This document shows, piece after piece, positions 62,766 to 64,000 of a stretch of DNA of 64,000 bases. The first letter of the stretch is position 1. Every line of letters starts with the position of its first letter. The position numbers were made by a program, and so were the translations under genes. Origin of the DNA: Paralvinella palmiformis (lineage: Eukaryota > Annelida > Polychaeta > Terebellida > Alvinellidae); the NCBI GenBank assembly GCA_025642065.1, contig JAODUP010000852.1, positions 1 through 64,000 of the forward strand. Direction: 5' to 3'. The notes beneath the pieces were generated by a model, which saw only the letters and a program-made list of their open reading frames with translations, was not told the DNA's origin and searched no databases.

Positions 62766-63462
62766 CTAGAACACATAGTATAAAAATTGGACTTTGATTA
62801 TTTCAATTGCCTAGCTGATCTGCAAATCAGCACATGACGGAGTAAGTAACTCAGTTATTTAAGTTAATGACCAATCACCATCAGGCAGATTAAGTCATAA
62901 TGATCAGCATACAAATGCTGTAGTTTTCAGCTGTTTGATGTTAAGAATGTGCTAATCAGCACTTGGTTGGCTACAACAAGAAAATAACATACCTTTGCTT
63001 TTATTTCGGCTGCTTCACCAAACTTCTGCATTTCTACACAGTTCTCCAATTCCTCCTTCAGCTGATTCAACTCCACACAGATGGATGCAATCTGTGAAAG
63101 GAGAGCATAGAAAATCCTTTATTAGGAATTACAAAAGTTTATAAACTCCATACAAGACACCAAACTAGTGGCAATATAAAGTAGGTGACTAATATATAAA
63201 GCTTAATTAAATCAAGTTACTAATTTGTAATCAGACTACTGTTTTAACCTTCAACTCCGTCTGCCTCAGCAATTCCGACTGTTTTCTGTCTTCTTCGGTA
63301 GATATGGGTTCTCTGATGTCGGAGATGATCTCCGCCAAAGCGGTGATCCTCTGATTTGGATCAGTACGGATCAGACTGAATACGGCCACAATTGGCTTGA
63401 CTAAGGTGCACGAAATTAACTCACTGAGCAAAAGTGATTTCATAACCTGACCAATCTCCTTC
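44667..63462 (-). CDS. NCAPG: Condensin I subunit CAP-G (3' portion, 14 exons)
   Basis: CAP-G is the HEAT-repeat subunit of condensin I. It binds the C-terminal part of kleisin NCAPH and DNA, and helps compact mitotic chromosomes. Minus-strand exons in transcript order: 63462-63249, 63091-62993, 61832-61752, 61511-61404, 60895-60776, 60171-59878, 58050-57869, 57301-57130, 55040-54870, 51147-50950, 50671-50614, 50198-50123, 49608-49291, 44718-44667. All junctions are GT-AG and phase-compatible, giving 2143 bases and 713 codons before TGA. Landmarks shared with vertebrate NCAPG: LAEIISDIREPI, ILPGVTNQEPAVRNAALRAL, AEGLAKLMLSGRLVSS, LILLWYNPVTEDDTRLRHC, EEAFLPTLNTLFNAPVTSPL. A central acidic Asp/Glu loop (exon 6) and a Ser/Lys-rich tail (exons 10-13) diverge. 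The N-terminal HEAT half lies beyond the right edge. The terminal exon is the least certain. Confidence 0.93.
45013..45075. repeat. TG microsatellite
   Basis: GT run with CA/CG interruptions. Confidence 0.9.
45280..45541 (+). mobile_element. CAGGG-type MITE (hAT5-like), copy 1
   Basis: Starts GAGGGTTCATACATATTTTG and ends GTGCAAACCCTG, with short inverted termini. It is flanked by the 5-base direct repeat TAAAT at 45275-45279 and 45542-45546. The interior has repeated CCAGGACTTTCAAGGACC-like words. It lies in the last NCAPG intron. Confidence 0.85.
45880..46100. repeat. Dispersed repeat, inverse copy of 24600-24960
   Basis: TTTGTTATAATGGCACTTCG, AGTTATCCCAGTTTTCAAAT and AGGTGCCATG match the complement of 24745-24800, and AAAATAACCCTGTTTTA matches 24685-24700. 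Unclassified. Confidence 0.7.
46208..47025. repeat. Tandem duplication, two 409-bp units
   Basis: CAGCATGATTTATATTGG begins at 46208 and at 46617. Both units run through GGAGGTGAATGGACGTTTGG to ATAAATGAAGAAGCAG. Only a handful of differences are present, so it is recent. It lies inside the last NCAPG intron. The minus-strand open frame 46562-46762 crosses the junction and is not a gene. Confidence 0.95.
47035..47590 (+). mobile_element. Decayed LINE 3' fragment, third copy type
   Basis: FQLHWIPVHNRSLHSILFHT near 47125 and LRSESCSVLKMPKSHTV, GPRNKSPNHIKFPESKEIF from 47243 correspond to the C-terminal LHWLPV...FKIL and WNxLPxxIR segments of CR1/L2-type LINEs. Stops interrupt it. It ends in an ATT-rich tail at about 47546-47586. 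It is divergent from the family at 33056-34797. Confidence 0.72.
47591..48179. other. Intronic sequence, nothing recognised
   Basis: AT-rich intron DNA of NCAPG between a LINE relic and the GT-rich block. Confidence 0.5.
48180..48900. repeat. GT-rich LTR-like block with duplicated modules
   Basis: Two internal repeats are seen. Module 1 (CCCGTTCG...GGCC-G-CCA-TTGT-GGG...GGGTGT) is at about 48221-48275 and 48328-48377. Module 2 (AAGTCAGCGG-GTTTG...CTGA-..GGGG-GAATTCCC then TATATA) is at about 48481-48560 and 48611-48675. An AATAAA follows at 48788. The layout of TATA-like boxes then poly(A) signal resembles a solo LTR of a retrotransposon, but TG..CA ends and a target duplication were not established. 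Confidence 0.35.
48846..48884. repeat. GC-rich inverted repeat
   Basis: CCGAGGTCCGGGA and TCCCGGATCTCGG form 13-bp arms (one mismatch) around a GGCC-rich loop. It is far more GC-rich than anything nearby. It is at the right end of the LTR-like block. Confidence 0.75.
49291..49608 (-). CDS. NCAPG: NCAPG exon 13 (basic, Ser-rich tail)
   Basis: 318 bases, phase 2 in and out. Encodes RDEDVSMNESSS, RSVRSTRRRQHSSSNKTDEP and CPSESDSEKSNEDDSAGIVE to KRATR. Vertebrate CAP-G has a comparable basic/SESD tail. The donor CAG|GTGAGT is ideal, yet unspliced reading gives Arg then TGA inside the donor, so retention would end the protein here. Confidence 0.85.
49716..50012 (+). mobile_element. CAGGG-type MITE (hAT5-like), copy 2
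   Basis: CAGGGTTCATACACATTTTG start, GTGCGAATGCTG end, flanked by TATAA at 49711-49715 and 50013-50017. It lies between NCAPG exons 12 and 13. 297 bases, no coding capacity. Confidence 0.9.
50123..50198 (-). CDS. NCAPG: NCAPG exon 12 (linker)
   Basis: 76 bases, phase 1 in, phase 2 out. Encodes VLNTSAAHSEVTQQDVTLSS to SEE. Acceptor TATTCAG, donor GTATTT. Chosen by phase continuity. Confidence 0.7.
50440..50510. repeat. CA/TA microsatellite
   Basis: C-tract and CA run, TA run, then CA run. Confidence 0.93.
50614..50671 (-). CDS. NCAPG: NCAPG exon 11 (acidic linker, NAGNAG acceptor)
   Basis: 58 bases, phase 0 in, phase 1 out. Encodes QAGCEEDEILPEAEDKTLE. The acceptor reads TTTCAGCAG, so splicing could include or skip the first Gln. 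It is a linker exon without strong conservation, placed by phase and splice signals. Confidence 0.7.
50800..50893. repeat. TA then CA microsatellite
   Basis: TA runs with ATACATAT interruptions, then CA. It lies between NCAPG exons 10 and 11, about 55 bases from exon 10's donor. Confidence 0.95.
50950..51147 (-). CDS. NCAPG: NCAPG exon 10
   Basis: 198 bases, phase 0. EVKDRRCNRVLQKFYRI matches the VKDRTCLRALEKI helix, followed by a divergent Ser/Glu-rich linker ending KNDDQK. Acceptor TTGACAG, donor GTTAGT. Confidence 0.93.
52698..52756 (-). mobile_element. SINE family 2, 3'-end fragment
   Basis: GGCTTGTCTTGTTGGAATTT, GGGGTAGAAACCCC and CTGTCGCCTATTGGGCACAGC match the complement of the family 2 tail. 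Confidence 0.65.
52790..52841. repeat. TA microsatellite
   Basis: Pure AT run. Confidence 0.96.
54710..54753. repeat. TA microsatellite
   Basis: Pure TA run, about 115 bases from NCAPG exon 9 on its downstream side. Confidence 0.96.
54870..55040 (-). CDS. NCAPG: NCAPG exon 9
   Basis: 171 bases, phase 0. Encodes ENTPHDNLAVRLSNEILSEP to LSNRMLK, matching the HDNLAMKICNEIL region of vertebrate CAP-G. Acceptor CTTTCAG, donor GTAAGA. Confidence 0.95.
55226..56148. mobile_element. Inverted-repeat element, 19-bp termini, 923 bp
   Basis: GTAGGTCCCGGCCATTAAG at 55226-55244 is matched by its inverse at 56130-56148 with one mismatch. Secondary inverted matches (GGCTTAATGG near 55288 and complement-like CTTAATGGAC near 56075) lie inside. 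Flanks AGTTATC and AGTATAC are only roughly alike. No transposase found. It sits in NCAPG intron 8. Confidence 0.6.
56314..56961. mobile_element. TTAA-flanked MITE (piggyBac- or Kolobok-like)
   Basis: TTAAAGGGACAGTCCACC at 56314-56331 is mirrored by GGTGGACTATCCCTTTAA at 56944-56961, with one mismatch. TTAA at both edges is the target duplication. The interior (about 640 bases) has no convincing open frame. TTAA targets are used by piggyBac and Kolobok superfamilies; I cannot decide between them. In NCAPG intron 8. Confidence 0.85.
57130..57301 (-). CDS. NCAPG: NCAPG exon 8
   Basis: 172 bases. Completes Arg, then ANMDVIEEAFLPTLNTLFNA to LADHLQ. Acceptor TTTACAG, donor GTAAGC. Confidence 0.97.
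57551..57748 (-). mobile_element. tRNA-derived SINE, family 1
   Basis: GATTGGCGTTTTACTGCCAC, GTGACCTCCAAAGGTAATGA and the degraded B box AAGATTCGAACA mark a minus-strand copy. CAAAGATGA-ACACC is duplicated inside. CAGTTAT at 57541 and 57742 may be the target duplication. Intron 7 of NCAPG. Confidence 0.85.
57869..58050 (-). CDS. NCAPG: NCAPG exon 7 (most conserved)
   Basis: 182 bases, phase 0 in, phase 2 out. Encodes SSDIRTVCAEGLAKLMLSGR and LILLWYNPVTEDDTRLRHC to YAFSG. Acceptor TTTACAG, donor GTTTGT. Confidence 0.97.
58051..59421. other. NCAPG intron 6, left part
   Basis: Contains a 63-bp tandem duplication (58412-58537) and a small repeat of AAACATGTGTATTAAATAAA near 59159 and 59213. No exon seen. 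Confidence 0.6.
58412..58537. repeat. Tandem duplication, two 63-bp units
   Basis: AACTAATTTCTGTGAATAAG followed by CATACCAATACAAA begins at 58412 and again at 58475. Confidence 0.88.
59422..59699 (+). mobile_element. CAGGG-type MITE (hAT5-like), copy 3
   Basis: CAGGGTTCATACACATTTTG start, GTGCGAACTCTG end, flanked by TCAAA at 59417-59421 and 59700-59704. 278 bases, collinear with copy 2. NCAPG intron 6. Confidence 0.9.
59878..60171 (-). CDS. NCAPG: NCAPG exon 6 (HEAT repeat and acidic loop)
   Basis: 294 bases, phase 0. Encodes VVQIDQEAVKITALKVIFDF, an acidic loop with about ten Asp/Glu in a row near 59990-60020, and ILVKLLDSE. Acceptor ATTTTAG, donor GTGATT. The ATC/TCA trinucleotide run in the DNA underlies the Asp stretch and may vary in length. 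Confidence 0.95.
60570..60745 (-). mobile_element. tRNA-derived SINE, family 1
   Basis: TGATGATTGACGTTTTACGG, CTGAGCAACCTCCTAAGG, B box AGATTCGATCACA and the head GACCTCTGTGGTCTAGTGGC (minus strand, near 60740-60721) mark the copy. It ends about 30 bases from the donor of NCAPG exon 5. Confidence 0.88.
60776..60895 (-). CDS. NCAPG: NCAPG exon 5
   Basis: 120 bases, phase 0. Encodes ILPGVTNQEPAVRNAALRAL to LLLFMQ, a conserved HEAT repeat. Donor GTCGGT. A SINE lies only about 30 bases downstream of the donor (60570-60745). Confidence 0.95.
61404..61511 (-). CDS. NCAPG: NCAPG exon 4
   Basis: 108 bases, phase 0. Encodes NDPLTVLKCLTIVCEMLELP to TLMEVL, matching the NDAETLQKCL region. Acceptor TTTGTAG, donor GTATGT. 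Confidence 0.92.
61752..61832 (-). CDS. NCAPG: NCAPG exon 3
   Basis: 81 bases, phase 0. Encodes VTELQTTKQTLMEK to FEVRVEK. Acceptor CTCTAG, donor GTTTGG (weak). Identified by position and phase as well as helical similarity. Confidence 0.8.
61833..62992. other. NCAPG intron 2
   Basis: AT-rich. Contains ATGGATGGATG at 62305, then TTCTTTAATGACACATCAGC and CCATTCGGTGTC, a possible degraded dispersed repeat, and a TA run at 62736-62763. Confidence 0.5.
62736..62763. repeat. TA microsatellite
   Basis: Pure AT run. Confidence 0.95.
62993..63091 (-). CDS. NCAPG: NCAPG exon 2
   Basis: 99 bases, phase 0. Encodes IASICVELNQLKEELENC to AAEIKAK, a charged helical segment matching the KEALENC region of vertebrate CAP-G. 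Acceptor TTTCACAG, donor GTATGT. Confidence 0.92.
63249..63462 (-). CDS. NCAPG: NCAPG exon 1 of 14 in window
   Basis: 214 bases; the first base completes an Arg/other codon. Encodes KEIGQVMKSLLL through LAEIISDIREPISTEEDRK to LRQTELK. Acceptor TTTCCAG, donor GTTAAA. The preceding exon was not found before 64000. Confidence 0.93.
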
Positions 63463-64000
63463 CTGGAAAGTAACAACAAAATGTTTTGTAAACACTGAGA
63501 AAAATTACTTAAAATACATAGTTAAAATTACCAGTGAAAAGCACTTATAAGCAGATATGATTTCTTGTCCGACAGTGGAACGATATGTTTAGCAGGGATT
63601 CCCCTGGTATATAACGAAAATCAGGGAAGCAAGTCACCTCGACTTGCCTCCCTGATTTTCTACACCACCTGTCCTTGCTCTTTCGTCAATGCAATATTTT
63701 TATTTCACAAAGTTTCATCGTCAGCAAGTGGTACAAAAGGGATGCCACAAAATCACTAACATTTCTGCAACATCGTGCTTTTAGCAACGATGTATTTTAG
63801 TCTTCTTAAGTTGCTTATAGCCACTAATGAAGCACAACTAATGCTATTGGATGACATGAACGACATCACCTAATGGCTGTCCAATCACAACATATTTCTG
63901 GCAATTTGGGTGCCCCATTTTGTCGGCAATGGTGACACCTCGTGGAGTTTTGACATACTATAACATGTAACAGTGACCTGTTTGGGAATGGGACTGTGTG
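63463..64000. other. NCAPG intron upstream of exon 63249-63462 (partial)
   Basis: No exon encoding the expected preceding HEAT segment was found before the window edge. A 20-bp hairpin is at 63616-63660. Confidence 0.6.
63616..63660. repeat. Short hairpin, 20-bp arms
   Basis: GAAAATCAGGGAAGCAAGTC pairs with 63641-63660 with one mismatch across a 5-base loop (ACCTC). Confidence 0.9.

Overview
The window is eukaryotic nuclear DNA, AT-rich and gene-poor, with spliced genes, many A/T and GA microsatellites, tRNA-derived SINEs, degenerate non-LTR retrotransposons and short inverted-repeat DNA transposons. Gene content (a condensin gene with metazoan-type GT-AG introns, an intronless class A chemoreceptor-like GPCR, a secreted leucine-rich-repeat protein) and repeat style suggest a marine invertebrate animal. 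A lophotrochozoan, probably a mollusc, is my best guess, but nothing seen fixes the species.

Layout. 1-19.2 kb is a local segmental-duplication field: a unit made of blocks C-A-B is present in whole or part three times (A and B at 1-4227; C, A and B at 10920-14916; C and part of A at 16441-19190). Block B holds an exon-like 98-codon frame, intact in the first copy and broken in the second. Between the first two units lies the GPCR (8679-9759), whose seventh transmembrane segment is in a shifted frame. A 5'-truncated LINE (14917-16330) separates units 2 and 3. 21.3-23.1 kb is a two-exon gene for a secreted LRR protein with a PAN/apple-like C-terminal domain, followed 150 bp later by an inverted-repeat transposon. 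24-43.4 kb has no gene I can support. It is a repeat field: LINE copies at 33.06-34.80, 41.20-41.33 and 41.93-43.33 kb, a pogo-like transposon remnant at 35.4-36.2 kb, a perfect 74-bp palindrome at 37.06-37.21 kb, two tRNA-SINE families and many microsatellites. 44.67-63.46 kb is the 3' part of one gene on the minus strand, the condensin I subunit CAP-G (NCAPG), reconstructed as 14 phase-compatible exons. Its 5' exons lie beyond base 64000. Its introns hold three copies of a CAGGG-ended MITE with 5-bp target duplications, a TTAA-flanked MITE, a 923-bp inverted-repeat element, SINEs, a LINE relic and a GT-rich LTR-like block.

I find no operon, CRISPR array, provirus or multi-gene system. The best leads are the LRR-PAN protein, the frame-broken GPCR in a duplication field, the duplicated unknown exon, the perfect palindrome, and the NCAPG 3' end, where the splice donor itself contains a stop codon.
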